A stretch of DNA of 34,335 bases from a virus. The notes beneath the pieces were generated by a model. It did not search any database. It was not told the origin of the DNA and worked only from the letters and a program-made list of their open reading frames with translations. The DNA is taken from positions 1 through 34,335 of IMG/VR virus record IMGVR_UViG_3300033147_000133, one strand, 5' to 3'. Of this stretch, positions 14,803 to 23,122 are shown one piece after another. Within the stretch, counting starts at the first letter, position 1. Each line of letters opens with the position of its first letter. A program made the position numbers and the translations under genes.

Positions 14803-17513
14803 GCCGTTACAAATCGGTCGGCCCGATCGTCACGATCGAGGCTTTGAACGGGATCGGCGCGTCAGCCGAATGGTTTGATATGACGTGCGATATCCAGGCG
14901 GCGCGTGTCCGGCGCGGTCGAACGGCTGGCGGGCCGCAGGCGTGGATGAACCGGATCAACGCGGGCGAACTGGTGCTCACGTTGAACAACGAGTCAGGCC
15001 GGTATTCGCAGTTCGACCCCGATCTGAACTTGGCACTCATCAACGAAAACACGTATATCCGTGTGCGCGCCAACTGGAAAAACGTCGACTATTGCATCGG
15101 CGGTTTCTACGTCGAACAGTGGGAAGAAAACTGGACGGCTGTAACCGACGAAATCGTGATCGTTTGCGTCGACGCGTTGGCGTTCATGTCGGAACAGGGA
15201 AGTGAGTTTGAGTGGGTTCCCGGTGCTGCCGGACAGTCGATTCCGAAACGGTTGGAGCAACTGCTGACTCGGGCCGGGCAGCGCGGTGTCCCGTTCTACG
15301 CTGACGCTGACCGTGACGTGACGTGCATCTCGCCGTTGCTGGACCGGACTCGTGTGCTCGATGAAATCCACAAGACGGCCCTGTCGGGCAACGGTGTCTT
15401 GTTCCATGAACCCATCTCACCGATACCGGGGGTTGACGTGCTCGCGCCCGACGACAGCTACGTCTATCTCGGGCCGTCCAGATTTGAGTCGGTGCTCGCA
15501 GCGTTCGGTGAGGCGACCCCGATGACTGCCGATCCGACGACTGCCTCCGATTGGCGTTTGGTGAGTGGGCCGCTCGACCGGGCGCAGTCGGGTACGAGTC
15601 GACGCGCTCAGGGTGAGGTGCCGGTGTTCTCCGACAACTGCATTCTGGAGTCCGGCACTCACGAGTACGTCGATATCCAATGGCAATACATCGGCTATGA
15701 ACGGCCCTCGACGTTGGCAGTTGCCAACAGGCGGCCACCTACGGAACGGGACGCCGAGGGCAACGAGATACCGCCACCGTGGACCGAGGCGAAAGCTCAG
15801 GTCCATTCGTCGGAGGCGACCCGTCATAAGGTGATCGAGATAACCGACCTCCGGTTCTCGAACGACAACCAGGCGTCCTATGTCGCTCAGACGATGATGC
15901 AGCAGTTGGCCGAACCGAAACTGGAGGTGTCTCGTCTCAGACTGTTCCCGCATTTCGATGAGCGGCAGTTCGACGCGTTGATGGTGCTGCGAATGCAGGA
16001 CCACGTTTTGACGATTCGCAACCTGTTGCATTCGGGGCAGGGCACCGCGATCGGGCCGAACGGTCGACGTATCGAAATAGATTCGCTCGTAGAGGGTTTC
16101 GAGTATCGGCTGACGCCGGACGGCAGCGATGTCGACGGTCAGGTGCGTTGGGACACGACGATCATCTTGTCTCCGCTCGTGGCCGACGTGCTCGACATCG
16201 AGATTGCGCCACCGAAACCGACCGACCCATCGGTCCACGTCTATGTCGTTTCACCCGAGGGGAGTGCGGCCGGCGCAGGGCTGACAGCAACCTCGATTGA
16301 TGAGGCGGCCCGGCTCGTCTACCTGTCGTTCACGTCGAATGCTCAGCAGACGCCGACACCGGACAACCTGCGGGCGTTCGCGGTCCACTCTGACCTCGTG
16401 ACGAGGGAGGCTGTTTCGTTCACGTCGATCGACGTGTCGGGTTCGGCCGGGGCGTGGAAAGCGACCGGGGTGTTCAGCCTCGATCGGTTGCTGGAAGGCC
16501 GTCAGTACCGGCTCGGCGTGTATGAGCCGAAACCGCCGAACAGCGAGTCGAACACCGTCATCCTGCATACACCGCATCCTGTGCCCCCCAAACCGTCGAT
16601 CGGCCGTCAGTCGGCGTGGGAGGGCGGTCTACCGGCCGGGGCCACGTCAGCGCCGACAGGGATCAAATGGGCGCACACTCAGGGAGCGCGCTACGACGTG
16701 GGTCGGGCCGATTCTCTCACCGGGACGCTCGCCATAGTCCGATCCAACCAGTCAGCGACGATCCACAACGACGACCTCGACCTCGACCACGACTACTCGT
16801 ACGCGATCCGATATAGCGGAACAACCGATTGGGGTCCCCGCCTGAAAATCAGGACCGGACACCCCGCCAAAATCGAAATCAAAGAGAACGTGAACCTCGG
16901 CACGACACCTGACGTTCCATCGGGCACACGGCCGCCGAGCGACGTGCTCCAGATGACTGTTCCGCTCATCAAACCGCCAGGACCAAACTCGACAGGCGAC
17001 GCCTGGCCGACCACCCCGGCGATCACCTACGACGGCCGCTACTTGGTAGACGCCAACGGAGCGCCGGGAGGGTTCATCGGGACGAAGATCACGAACATGA
17101 AGATGCACGTCGTCAAACAGCCGCCGCCGTTAGGCGACCACACCCTTTCCGGCGAGAACGTCGATGACCCGTCGCGAGTCCAACTGATAACGCTGTACGT
17201 CAAGGGTGTGAAGCCGAACATCTTTGATCCGGCGTGGTCATGGACGAACGTGCAGCGCATCCCGAACCCGTCGTGGCAACCCGACCCGCCGCACGACTCG
17301 CGCAAGCAGGTTCCGATGACAGTTTGGGTGACGGACGGGGTGCCTCCAGGCAGTTCACAGACGGCCGCTCAGATGCGCGACGGTCGCATGGGTATCGTCA
17401 TCGCCGGTTTGGGGTTCTCGTTCCCGAACGGCGACCGGCTCGCCGGTAACGTCACCTTCTTCGGGACGACAGCGACCGGCACCAACTTTGAACGGAACAA
17501 GGTGATCCCATGA
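14799..17513 (+). CDS. Large minor tail protein (distal tail/baseplate hub type)
   Basis: A 904-residue protein directly after the tape measure, where distal-tail and baseplate-hub proteins are encoded. The N-terminal part (about 1-130) has DMTCDIQAARVRRGRTAGG and LNNESGRYSQFDPD, a pattern of actinophage minor tail proteins. A middle section (130-470) is hub-like. From about 475 to 690 two beta-sandwich segments resemble fibronectin type III domains (SVHVYVVSPEG, YLSFTSN, LGVYEPKPP, SYAIRYSGTTDWG). The last 200 residues form another beta-rich unit (TNMKMHVVKQPPP, VTFFGTTATG). One long gene seems to replace the usual two or three. It overlaps both neighbours by ATGA. Confidence 0.8.
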   Translation: MSRYKSVGPIVTIEALNGIGASAEWFDMTCDIQAARVRRGRTAGGPQAWMNRINAGELVLTLNNESGRYSQFDPDLNLALINENTYIRVRANWKNVDYCIGGFYVEQWEENWTAVTDEIVIVCVDALAFMSEQGSEFEWVPGAAGQSIPKRLEQLLTRAGQRGVPFYADADRDVTCISPLLDRTRVLDEIHKTALSGNGVLFHEPISPIPGVDVLAPDDSYVYLGPSRFESVLAAFGEATPMTADPTTASDWRLVSGPLDRAQSGTSRRAQGEVPVFSDNCILESGTHEYVDIQWQYIGYERPSTLAVANRRPPTERDAEGNEIPPPWTEAKAQVHSSEATRHKVIEITDLRFSNDNQASYVAQTMMQQLAEPKLEVSRLRLFPHFDERQFDALMVLRMQDHVLTIRNLLHSGQGTAIGPNGRRIEIDSLVEGFEYRLTPDGSDVDGQVRWDTTIILSPLVADVLDIEIAPPKPTDPSVHVYVVSPEGSAAGAGLTATSIDEAARLVYLSFTSNAQQTPTPDNLRAFAVHSDLVTREAVSFTSIDVSGSAGAWKATGVFSLDRLLEGRQYRLGVYEPKPPNSESNTVILHTPHPVPPKPSIGRQSAWEGGLPAGATSAPTGIKWAHTQGARYDVGRADSLTGTLAIVRSNQSATIHNDDLDLDHDYSYAIRYSGTTDWGPRLKIRTGHPAKIEIKENVNLGTTPDVPSGTRPPSDVLQMTVPLIKPPGPNSTGDAWPTTPAITYDGRYLVDANGAPGGFIGTKITNMKMHVVKQPPPLGDHTLSGENVDDPSRVQLITLYVKGVKPNIFDPAWSWTNVQRIPNPSWQPDPPHDSRKQVPMTVWVTDGVPPGSSQTAAQMRDGRMGIVIAGLGFSFPNGDRLAGNVTFFGTTATGTNFERNKVIP

Positions 17514-19864
17514 GGTACGAGGTTGAGGGAAACGCCGACGCCGAGGCGTTTCAGTTTGTGGCCGACGCCCCCGTTTTCAGCGACCGCGGGCCAGGCATCT
17601 TCACGACGTTGCCGCGGGTCGCCACACCCGGCGACCTCATGGTCACGTTCGGCCCGAACGGGGCTGTCGCTGAACTGTCGATCTTCACCGCCCCGCACGG
17701 CCTCGTTGATGAGCACGGCAGCGCGATCACAGAGTTCGCGCCCGGCACCGGGACATGGGTTTCGCTACTTGGCGGGACGACCGGCCAAGCCGCCCCCGAG
17801 CTACTCGAATGGTTCCCGAGCACCATGTATCCGGCCGGTCAGGTCGTCATGTTGAAAGACGGGGACGGCTACACGCTCTGGCGTGCCCACTCCGACATTC
17901 AGGGTTCGACGTTCAAGCCGGGCGAAACCGGTGCATCGCAAAAGTGGTATCCGATGGGCGGCCACGCCGGAGGGTTCCAGTTGCTCCCCGCAGTCGCCAA
18001 CCATGCTGCGCTTCCGACAGCGGGGAACAGCATCGGCAACGGCCGGATCACGCTCGACACCGGAATCCTGTGGACGTGGAACGGCCACATTTGGGTCGAT
18101 TCCGGCAAGATCATGGGGCCGCCCGGCCCTGCCGGAGCGAAAGGCGATCCTGGTGCTGCCGGAGCGCCAGGTCACGACGGGGCGAAAGGCGACCCCGGCG
18201 CAGATGGGCACATAGGTCCTGCTGGGGCGAAGGGCGACACCGGGGCGGCGGGCGCTGCCGGAGCGACCGGCACGGCCGGTGCGAAAGGCGACCCCGGTGC
18301 TGACGGTCATATAGGTCCTGCGGGGGCGAAGGGCGACACCGGCGCTGCCGGGGCGAAGGGCGACCCTGGCCTCATCGGTCATGACGGTCCTGCCGGAGCG
18401 AAGGGCGACACCGGGGCGGCGGGCGCTGCCGGGACAGTCGGCCACGCCGGGGCGAAGGGCGATCCTGGCGCGGCCGGGCATGACGGCACCGGTGGTGCTG
18501 TCGGGGGGGCTGGGCCGAAAGGCGATCAGGGGACCGGCATCAAGGTCGAGGGCGTGGTCGCCACGATTGGGGATTTGCCGATCCACGGCAACCATCCCGG
18601 CGACGCTCACATGGTCACCTCTACCGGCGACCTAATGATCTATGTCGGGGCGGGGCAAGGTACTGCCGGGCCGCCCGGCCACACAGACGAATGGACCGAC
18701 CTCGGTCACATTGAGGGGCCGCAGGGTCCGGCCGGTCCTGCCGGAACTGCCGGGACGAAGGGCGACCCTGGAGCGGTAGGTCATATCGGTCCTGACGGTC
18801 CTGCCGGTCATGTCGGTGCTGCCGGTGCGAAGGGCGACGACGGGGCAGCCGGGGCGAAAGGTGACCCTGGTGCCATCGGTCATGACGGTCCTGCCGGGGC
18901 GAAGGGCGATACTGGCGCGGCCGGACACATCGGCCCTCCAGGGTCGACCGGACACATCGGTCCTCACGGCACGAAGGGCGACACCGGGGCGGCGGGCGCT
19001 GCCGGGGCGAAGGGCGACGACGGTGCGAAGGGCGACCCCGGCGCGCAAGGTCATGCGGGGGCGGCTGGCCCTGCCGGTCACATCGGTCCTGACGGCGCTA
19101 AGGGTGACACCGGGGCGGCGGGCGCTGCCGGTGCTGACGCGTTTGCTCCTACGGGGGCGATCGTGGCGTTCGGTGGTACTGCGCCCCCTCACGGTTGGTC
19201 GTTGTGTAACGGGACCGTGGTGTCGAAGGCAGCGCCTTTCGACAAGTTGTTCGCTGTCATCGGTCACACTTACGGGCCGGACCCCGGTGGCGGGAAATAC
19301 CACCTGCCCGATTTCAGAGGGCGAAGCCTGGTCGGTCCCGGCACTGTCGCTGGGACCTCGACGGCTCACCCTCTTGGTAGCAGTTACGGCACCGCTGACA
19401 GCGTTGTCCCGTTGCACGATCATGTTGCCGGTGGACTCACGATGGCTAGCCATCATCATTCGATTGCTCACGACCATGTTGCAGAGAACACCGGCAACCA
19501 GTCGGCCTCGCATTACCACAACGTCAACCCGCCGAAAACGAACCTGGTGTTCGGTGGGGCGCGTGGGGCTACGTCGATTTTCCAGTCGAAAGCCGGTGAC
19601 GCCCACTATGGCGGTTTGACGGCTCACATAGGGGGCGGCTCCGGCTCTGATTGGGGCGCTCATCCGTACATCGACATCGGCAACTTCCATAGCGCCGCTC
19701 AGTCGGCCTCTCACCACCATGCTGTCAACCTGCGAGCGTTCGCCGGGAACAGCGGGGCACCAAGCAGTCGGGTGGTCGGGGGGACCACGGCCGGGACTGG
19801 CGGGTCGAAAGTGGAAGCCAACTATCATCCGGTTGTCGCCGTTCACTGGATCATCAAGCTGTGA
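17510..19864 (+). CDS. Collagen-like tail fibre with phage tail-collar domain
   Basis: A 784-residue receptor-binding fibre candidate. Residues 1-200 form an attachment domain, including a carbohydrate-binding-like stretch near 105-150 (AGQVVMLKDGDGYTLWRAH). Two collagen-like Gly-X-Y blocks follow (about 203-343 and 402-541, many GAKGD units), split by a 60-residue insert. From about 546 the Phage Tail Collar domain starts: PTGAIVAFGGTAPPHGWSLCNG, then KYHLPDFRGRSLVGPG. The end (about 640-784) is His rich (ASHHHSIAHDH, ASHHHAVNL), which in T4-like short fibres binds metal at the tip. Identical DNA blocks within the collagen region make length changes likely. Confidence 0.9.
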   Translation: MRYEVEGNADAEAFQFVADAPVFSDRGPGIFTTLPRVATPGDLMVTFGPNGAVAELSIFTAPHGLVDEHGSAITEFAPGTGTWVSLLGGTTGQAAPELLEWFPSTMYPAGQVVMLKDGDGYTLWRAHSDIQGSTFKPGETGASQKWYPMGGHAGGFQLLPAVANHAALPTAGNSIGNGRITLDTGILWTWNGHIWVDSGKIMGPPGPAGAKGDPGAAGAPGHDGAKGDPGADGHIGPAGAKGDTGAAGAAGATGTAGAKGDPGADGHIGPAGAKGDTGAAGAKGDPGLIGHDGPAGAKGDTGAAGAAGTVGHAGAKGDPGAAGHDGTGGAVGGAGPKGDQGTGIKVEGVVATIGDLPIHGNHPGDAHMVTSTGDLMIYVGAGQGTAGPPGHTDEWTDLGHIEGPQGPAGPAGTAGTKGDPGAVGHIGPDGPAGHVGAAGAKGDDGAAGAKGDPGAIGHDGPAGAKGDTGAAGHIGPPGSTGHIGPHGTKGDTGAAGAAGAKGDDGAKGDPGAQGHAGAAGPAGHIGPDGAKGDTGAAGAAGADAFAPTGAIVAFGGTAPPHGWSLCNGTVVSKAAPFDKLFAVIGHTYGPDPGGGKYHLPDFRGRSLVGPGTVAGTSTAHPLGSSYGTADSVVPLHDHVAGGLTMASHHHSIAHDHVAENTGNQSASHYHNVNPPKTNLVFGGARGATSIFQSKAGDAHYGGLTAHIGGGSGSDWGAHPYIDIGNFHSAAQSASHHHAVNLRAFAGNSGAPSSRVVGGTTAGTGGSKVEANYHPVVAVHWIIKL
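18224..19131 (+). repeat. Near-identical DNA repeats in the collagen-like region
   Basis: A 35-base unit beginning GCGAAGGGCGACACCGGGGC is perfect at 18227-18261 and 18398-18432, matches over 34 bases at 18972-19005, and over 26 bases at 19106-19131. Shorter variants fill the space between them. Since codon choice is preserved and not only the amino acids, the blocks probably arose by recent duplication. This is part of the fibre gene, not a CRISPR array. Confidence 0.9.
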
Positions 19865-20064
19865 GGGTGCCGTACAACAAGTTGGTGGCGTGGCCGATGT
19901 TGCTCGGCGCTGTCATGGCGTTCGTGTTCGGGATCGGCCTACTGGCCGGGGCCGAGGCTCGCAACGGTGCGGGGGAAGCGCTCATTGTCATCGGAGCGGT
20001 CCTGGTCGGTGCGTGGGTCGCGTTGCTCGCATCGCATGGGCACTCAGGACGGGACGCCGAATAA
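19861..20064 (+). CDS. Small two-segment membrane protein, holin candidate
   Basis: A 67-residue protein with two transmembrane helices (about 11-29, WPMLLGAVMAFVFGIGLLA, and 40-57, LIVIGAVLVGAWVALL) and a short polar tail with His, Arg and Asp. It is the last gene of the late operon, overlapping the fibre stop by GTGA, and is followed by a strong terminator. A small membrane protein at the end of the late operon is the most likely holin in this window, though five similar proteins exist elsewhere and the endolysin lies far away at 505. Confidence 0.72.
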   Translation: MRVPYNKLVAWPMLLGAVMAFVFGIGLLAGAEARNGAGEALIVIGAVLVGAWVALLASHGHSGRDAE

Positions 20065-20093
20065 CGTCGCTTAGAACGGCACACAGAACGCGA

Positions 20094-20128
20094 AAGGGTC
20101 CCCCGTTCGCCGTGCTCGGGGGACCCTC
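20094..20128. terminator. Bidirectional terminator between converging operons
   Basis: A perfect 11-bp stem (AGGGTCCCCCG at 20095-20105 pairing with CGGGGGACCCT at 20117-20127) sits between the end of the late operon (+) and the last gene of the ArdC operon (-). The arms are preceded by AAA on the left and followed by CTCTCAGCTTT on the right, so it could stop transcription from both sides. Confidence 0.8.
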
Positions 20129-20165
20129 TCAGCTTTCCCATGACCCACCAAAGGCGGGTTTCGGA

Positions 20166-20369
20166 TCAGCGTAGCTCAGGTGGCGACGTAGCAGACACGA
20201 CAACTCTCACTGTCTCCGCCTGCCAGTCGTCCGGCACCGGCTCGATCTGCCACTGATCGGCCCGCCATTTCGCCTGTTCGTGCAACTCGTTGACGTACTG
20301 CATGAGGGCGATCGAGACGGTATTGCATTGCTCGATGTGGGCGCGGTAGGTGGGCTTCATCATGTTCAT
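20166..20369 (-). CDS. Small unknown protein coupled to ArdC
   Basis: A 67-residue protein, helical in its first half (HIEQCNTVSIALMQYVNELHEQAKWRADQW) with a short C-terminal strand. The start at 20369 was chosen because its ATG overlaps the ardC-like stop (ATGA); a longer frame from 20480 lies inside the ArdC gene and is unlikely. It may assist the antirestriction protein, based only on coupling. No family recognised. Confidence 0.65.
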   Translation of the reverse strand: MNMMKPTYRAHIEQCNTVSIALMQYVNELHEQAKWRADQWQIEPVPDDWQAETVRVVVSATSPPELR

Positions 20370-21274
20370 GCCGACACCAGTGTCCGGTCGTGGGCGTCGA
20401 GCACGAACGCCGACGCTTTCTCGGCCAGGCTCGCAGCCTGAAACAACGCTTTCGGATTCGACTTCAAAACCTGAACCCACGAAGCGAGATAGTTGGCGTG
20501 GTCGGCGCGAGGCACCGACGACCGGCCGAGTTGCGCCATCGAAAAGGCGGCCGACATTTCGGCAACCAGTTCCTCGGCGGCGTAAGCCTCGTCACCGAAC
20601 CTGGTGGACAGGTCACGGTCGAGCCGGTCGGTGTGGCCGGTCCAGTGAGCAAGCTCATGGAGGGCTGTCGACCATGCGCCCTCGGCGTCGGTGAAGCGTT
20701 GACGTTCGGGGAGGCCGATGTGGTCGGTGGTCGGGCTGTAGAACGCCCGGTCGCCGGACTCTCTTAGCTCGGCTCCGACAGCGGCAACGAAGTCGAATGC
20801 GCCGTCGATCTGATCCATGTCGGCGGGGACTGGAAGGTCATCCTCGACGGGGGCGTCGTAGCCGTCGACTTGTCCGGCGTGGAACACCGGGTACATCGAC
20901 CATCCGACGATGCGAAAGCGATCTTCGCCTGTGTCGGGATCTTCGTATTTGATGGATTGGGGGCGGAACAGGTGGACGGCGTGCTGGCCTTTGCGGACTT
21001 GTGCGTCGATGGATGCCCATTGGCGGTAGGTCGCCCATTGGGGGGATGCGTTGAGAAGCATTCCGTGGATGGCGAGCACGAGGCGGTTGCCTGCGCTGTA
21101 GCGGTTCCCGGTGACGGGGTTGGTGGGTACTAGGAGGGCCGGGTCGATCCGGTTCCAGGGTGCGGTCCAGTTGGTCGGGTCGGCTATCCCGGCCTCGATT
21201 GACTGGATGATGATGGTGGCGGTCTTAGCCATTTCAGCTTTGACCTTTGCGGCCCGTTCGGTTGAGTTCGTCAT
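20366..21274 (-). CDS. ArdC-like antirestriction protein with zincin metallopeptidase domain
   Basis: A 302-residue protein of the ArdC family. The N-terminal part (1-135) matches the single-stranded DNA binding domain: WTAPWNRIDPALLVPTNPVTG (38-58) and WATYRQWASIDAQVRKGQHAV (80-100). The C-terminal zincin part carries FYSPTTDHIGLP (178-189), HELAH at 206-210 (zinc-binding His206, His210 and catalytic Glu207) and AAEELVAEM (232-240) with a third acidic ligand. ArdC proteins coat incoming single-stranded DNA and protect it from type I restriction; the peptidase is predicted but its target is unclear. A promoter with almost no leader precedes it, so it is probably expressed early. Confidence 0.9.
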   Translation of the reverse strand: MTNSTERAAKVKAEMAKTATIIIQSIEAGIADPTNWTAPWNRIDPALLVPTNPVTGNRYSAGNRLVLAIHGMLLNASPQWATYRQWASIDAQVRKGQHAVHLFRPQSIKYEDPDTGEDRFRIVGWSMYPVFHAGQVDGYDAPVEDDLPVPADMDQIDGAFDFVAAVGAELRESGDRAFYSPTTDHIGLPERQRFTDAEGAWSTALHELAHWTGHTDRLDRDLSTRFGDEAYAAEELVAEMSAAFSMAQLGRSSVPRADHANYLASWVQVLKSNPKALFQAASLAEKASAFVLDAHDRTLVSA

Positions 21275-21309
21275 ACCAATAACATACCAACGTCCCTATC
21301 AGATACCAA
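21275..21309 (-). promoter_or_regulatory. Leaderless promoter of the ArdC operon
   Basis: On the minus strand the region reads TTGGTA (-35, 21304-21309), a 17-base spacer, then TATGTT (-10, 21281-21286), with the ATG six bases later. The expected start of transcription is therefore the start codon itself. The block matches the promoter at 23857-23885 at nearly every position outside an 8-base stretch of the spacer. GTTGGTA occurs twice, 19 bases apart, and a third near-copy touches the ATG. Confidence 0.75.
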
Positions 21310-21324
21310 CGTGGACGCGAAAGA

Positions 21325-21346
21325 CCCCCACCGTTTCCGATGGGGG
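21325..21346 (-). terminator. Terminator of the ParB-like operon
   Basis: A short hairpin (CCCCCA at 21325-21330 pairing with TGGGGG at 21341-21346), read on the minus strand and followed by TCTTTCGCG. It lies 24 bases beyond the winged-helix gene and just upstream of the ArdC promoter. The stem has an inner mismatch. Confidence 0.6.
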
Positions 21347-21369
21347 CCGACCGCTCTGGGATGAACTGG

Positions 21370-22005
21370 TCAGGCGTCGGCAGCAATCCGACGTTCCATG
21401 TATTCGGCGTCTGTGGACTCCGCCCAATCAGCGAGCAACCGCTTGATATCCGGTGGCACCACCCTCGGACGGCGGAGTTCGTCATGACCGTAACGCCGGA
21501 CCGCCATCAACAGATGACGACGCAGCGTGTCGGAACGGGCTTCTTCAACGGTCACGGCAGCAATCTCGGCGCGGGAACCGAACAGACGTAACGGGCGTCC
21601 CACCGTGTATCTCCCGTCGTCGTCACGCACGCACCATCCCGCACCACGTCCCTCGTACAGACAATGGACAACCATGTGGCGGACGGCCTTGTGGGGGTCG
21701 ACGTTGGCCGGGGTAGCAGGCCCCAGCGTGTTCGGTCGGTTGTGGACTCGCTCCCCCCGCTCGCGAACCTTGTTCAGGTTCTTGGCGTATCTACGGTTGG
21801 CGGCACCCTGCGGTATCCACCCGCCGTCGATGACGGCGCTCACAATCTCAGCGACGCTACAACCGGGGTGGCCCTCGATGTATTGGTAGATGCGCGCCGT
21901 CGAGGGGTTGGTCCCCCTGGCGTGCGCCAGAGGGACCTCTGTCTCGTCGTGAAAAATCCAGGCGTCAGCCTCCACGTCTGGATTTTTCAGGTCGTCGTCA
22001 GCCAT
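21370..22005 (-). CDS. Winged-helix DNA-binding protein, partner of the ParB-like protein
   Basis: A 211-residue protein. The start at 22005 overlaps the ParB-like stop by eight bases and has GAGG just upstream. Residues about 38-90 form a winged-helix style unit (IYQYIEGHPGCSVAEIVSAV, then QGAANRRYAKNLNKVRERG). The second half is basic and helical with LRRHLLMAVRRYG and LLADWAEST. The protein is likely a regulator or DNA-binding partner of the ParB-like product. No specific family is named, and an alternative is a primase-loading or replication-initiation helper. Confidence 0.7.
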   Translation of the reverse strand: MADDDLKNPDVEADAWIFHDETEVPLAHARGTNPSTARIYQYIEGHPGCSVAEIVSAVIDGGWIPQGAANRRYAKNLNKVRERGERVHNRPNTLGPATPANVDPHKAVRHMVVHCLYEGRGAGWCVRDDDGRYTVGRPLRLFGSRAEIAAVTVEEARSDTLRRHLLMAVRRYGHDELRRPRVVPPDIKRLLADWAESTDAEYMERRIAADA

Positions 22006-22951
22006 GAGCCTCGACCACCTTCGCTGCCAGATCACGCACTGTGATCCACGACTGCACCCAAACGTCACGCTTTACGGGGTCGGTTTCGACCAGGGCGAGT
22101 TCGTGACCGGCCAGGTTCGCCACTTGAGGCAGCGAACGCTTCGCCGTCAACATCTCTGCCGACTGAGCGGAGCGATGCGGGGGCGGACCGGACGGGACGA
22201 TGGTCGTGCGAGCATCGGCCACCGCTTGCAAAGCATCGGCCTCCGATGCGGCGTTTGTCACGCCCTTGACGACCGCGGTCACGGTTTTCGCTGACGGGTT
22301 CGTGTCAGCGATCAGCTTCACGGCGGCGGCGAACGGGGCATCTTGCTTGATCCCCGACACCTTCCGCACATCGGCAGCCTTCAAGGTCCCGAGTTCCTTC
22401 GTCACTTTGGACCGCTTGGCGCGGTCCAGGGCAGCGTTCTCTCGTCGCCAGTTATTGACATGGGTGCGTCCGTAGCCGAGTTCACGGCTGATCGAATCGT
22501 CGGTGTGGCCGTTGCGGATCAAGACCTCGGCCTGTCCGCGTGCCTCGTCAGCGGACAGCCGCCGACCGCCCATCTGATTCATCGCCGCAGCGAAAGCGAC
22601 GGCGAGTTCGGCGTTCGGGAACCGGCACTTGAATGCCGGGAACACCTTGAGGTTGGACCGTTTGGCCGCAGTAATGCGGGTGTTCCCGTCAACGAGAATG
22701 TCGTCATTGAGCAGGATGACGGGGGGAAAGGTGGCTCCGTTACGCATGTGGGCAGCGAACTGCTCGACGGTTTCCTTGTCGTATTGGTGCTCGGCTGAAC
22801 GAACCTGCGTCGCCTCGACCTTATGGATCGCAGAGATGTCGACCTCGGGGTCGTACTCGTACTCGACGTTCCACTCGATCAGCTTGGCCTCTGTGAGCAA
22901 CCCGGCTTTGCGGGAGTCAACATCGGCGGGGGTAGTTACGGTGGTGTTCAT
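21998..22951 (-). CDS. ParB/Spo0J-like nuclease-domain protein
   Basis: A 317-residue protein. Residues about 50-125 match the ParB N-terminal fold: RSAEHQYDKETVEQFAAHMRNG, then FPPVILLNDDILVDGNTRITAAKRS, where GNTRITAA stands at the nucleotide-binding GERR box. A helix-turn-helix follows (GHTDDSISRELGYGRTHVNNW, about 147-167). The C-terminal half is Ala/Val rich and may dimerise. No ParA is encoded, so plasmid-type segregation is unlikely; a regulatory or DNA-clamp role is more plausible. The start at 22951 has GGAGGT seven bases upstream and keeps all domains. Confidence 0.85.
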   Translation of the reverse strand: MNTTVTTPADVDSRKAGLLTEAKLIEWNVEYEYDPEVDISAIHKVEATQVRSAEHQYDKETVEQFAAHMRNGATFPPVILLNDDILVDGNTRITAAKRSNLKVFPAFKCRFPNAELAVAFAAAMNQMGGRRLSADEARGQAEVLIRNGHTDDSISRELGYGRTHVNNWRRENAALDRAKRSKVTKELGTLKAADVRKVSGIKQDAPFAAAVKLIADTNPSAKTVTAVVKGVTNAASEADALQAVADARTTIVPSGPPPHRSAQSAEMLTAKRSLPQVANLAGHELALVETDPVKRDVWVQSWITVRDLAAKVVEAHG

Positions 22952-22979
22952 GGGGGTGACCTCCATTGGTCATTGTCTA

Positions 22980-23058
22980 GGTCCGGTCGGTGAGTATCAG
23001 TCATCGGCCGGACCGATTGGTGAGCGAGTGAATGTATCACAACATTTGGGAACACCAA
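22980..23058 (-). promoter_or_regulatory. Promoter and leader dyad of the ParB-like operon
   Basis: On the minus strand TTGGTG (-35, 23053-23058), a 16-base spacer and TACATT (-10, 23031-23036) form a promoter of the same style as the ArdC promoter. The leader, about 75 bases, contains an inverted repeat: GGTCCGGTCG at 22980-22989 facing CGGCCGGACC at 23005-23014, 10 pairs with one G-U type position. It may be an operator or RNA hairpin, for example for autoregulation by the ParB-like protein. Confidence 0.6.
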
Positions 23059-23074
23059 CCCCGAACGCGAAAAA

Positions 23075-23106
23075 CCCCCATCAACCCGGTGAGGGGTTGA
23101 TGGGGG
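23075..23106 (-). terminator. Strong rho-independent terminator of the zinc-finger operon
   Basis: A perfect 13-bp stem (CCCCCATCAACCC at 23075-23087 with GGGTTGATGGGGG at 23094-23106), six-base loop, followed on the minus strand by TTTTTCG. It lies 16 bases beyond the last gene of the operon. Confidence 0.88.
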
Positions 23107-23122
23107 CTGGTTCCCGCCAGGA

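Noticed and set aside
18224-19131. A CRISPR-like repeat array
   Set aside because: Repeats are in frame Gly-X-Y codons of the fibre gene, with no constant-length spacers and no cas genes.
18632-19846. A 404-residue frame on the minus strand
   Set aside because: It is antisense to the collagen-like fibre gene and reflects its repetitive high-GC codons; no motif or ribosome site supports it.
20142-20158. A second hairpin (ACCCACC/GGCGGGT) beside the convergent terminator
   Set aside because: It has a mismatch in a seven-base stem and no T-run; the perfect stem at 20095-20127 explains termination.
20169-20183. A tRNA-like start (GCGTAGCTCAGGTGG)
   Set aside because: No T-arm motif, no closing acceptor stem and no anticodon stem follow; these bases encode the end of the small minus-strand protein.
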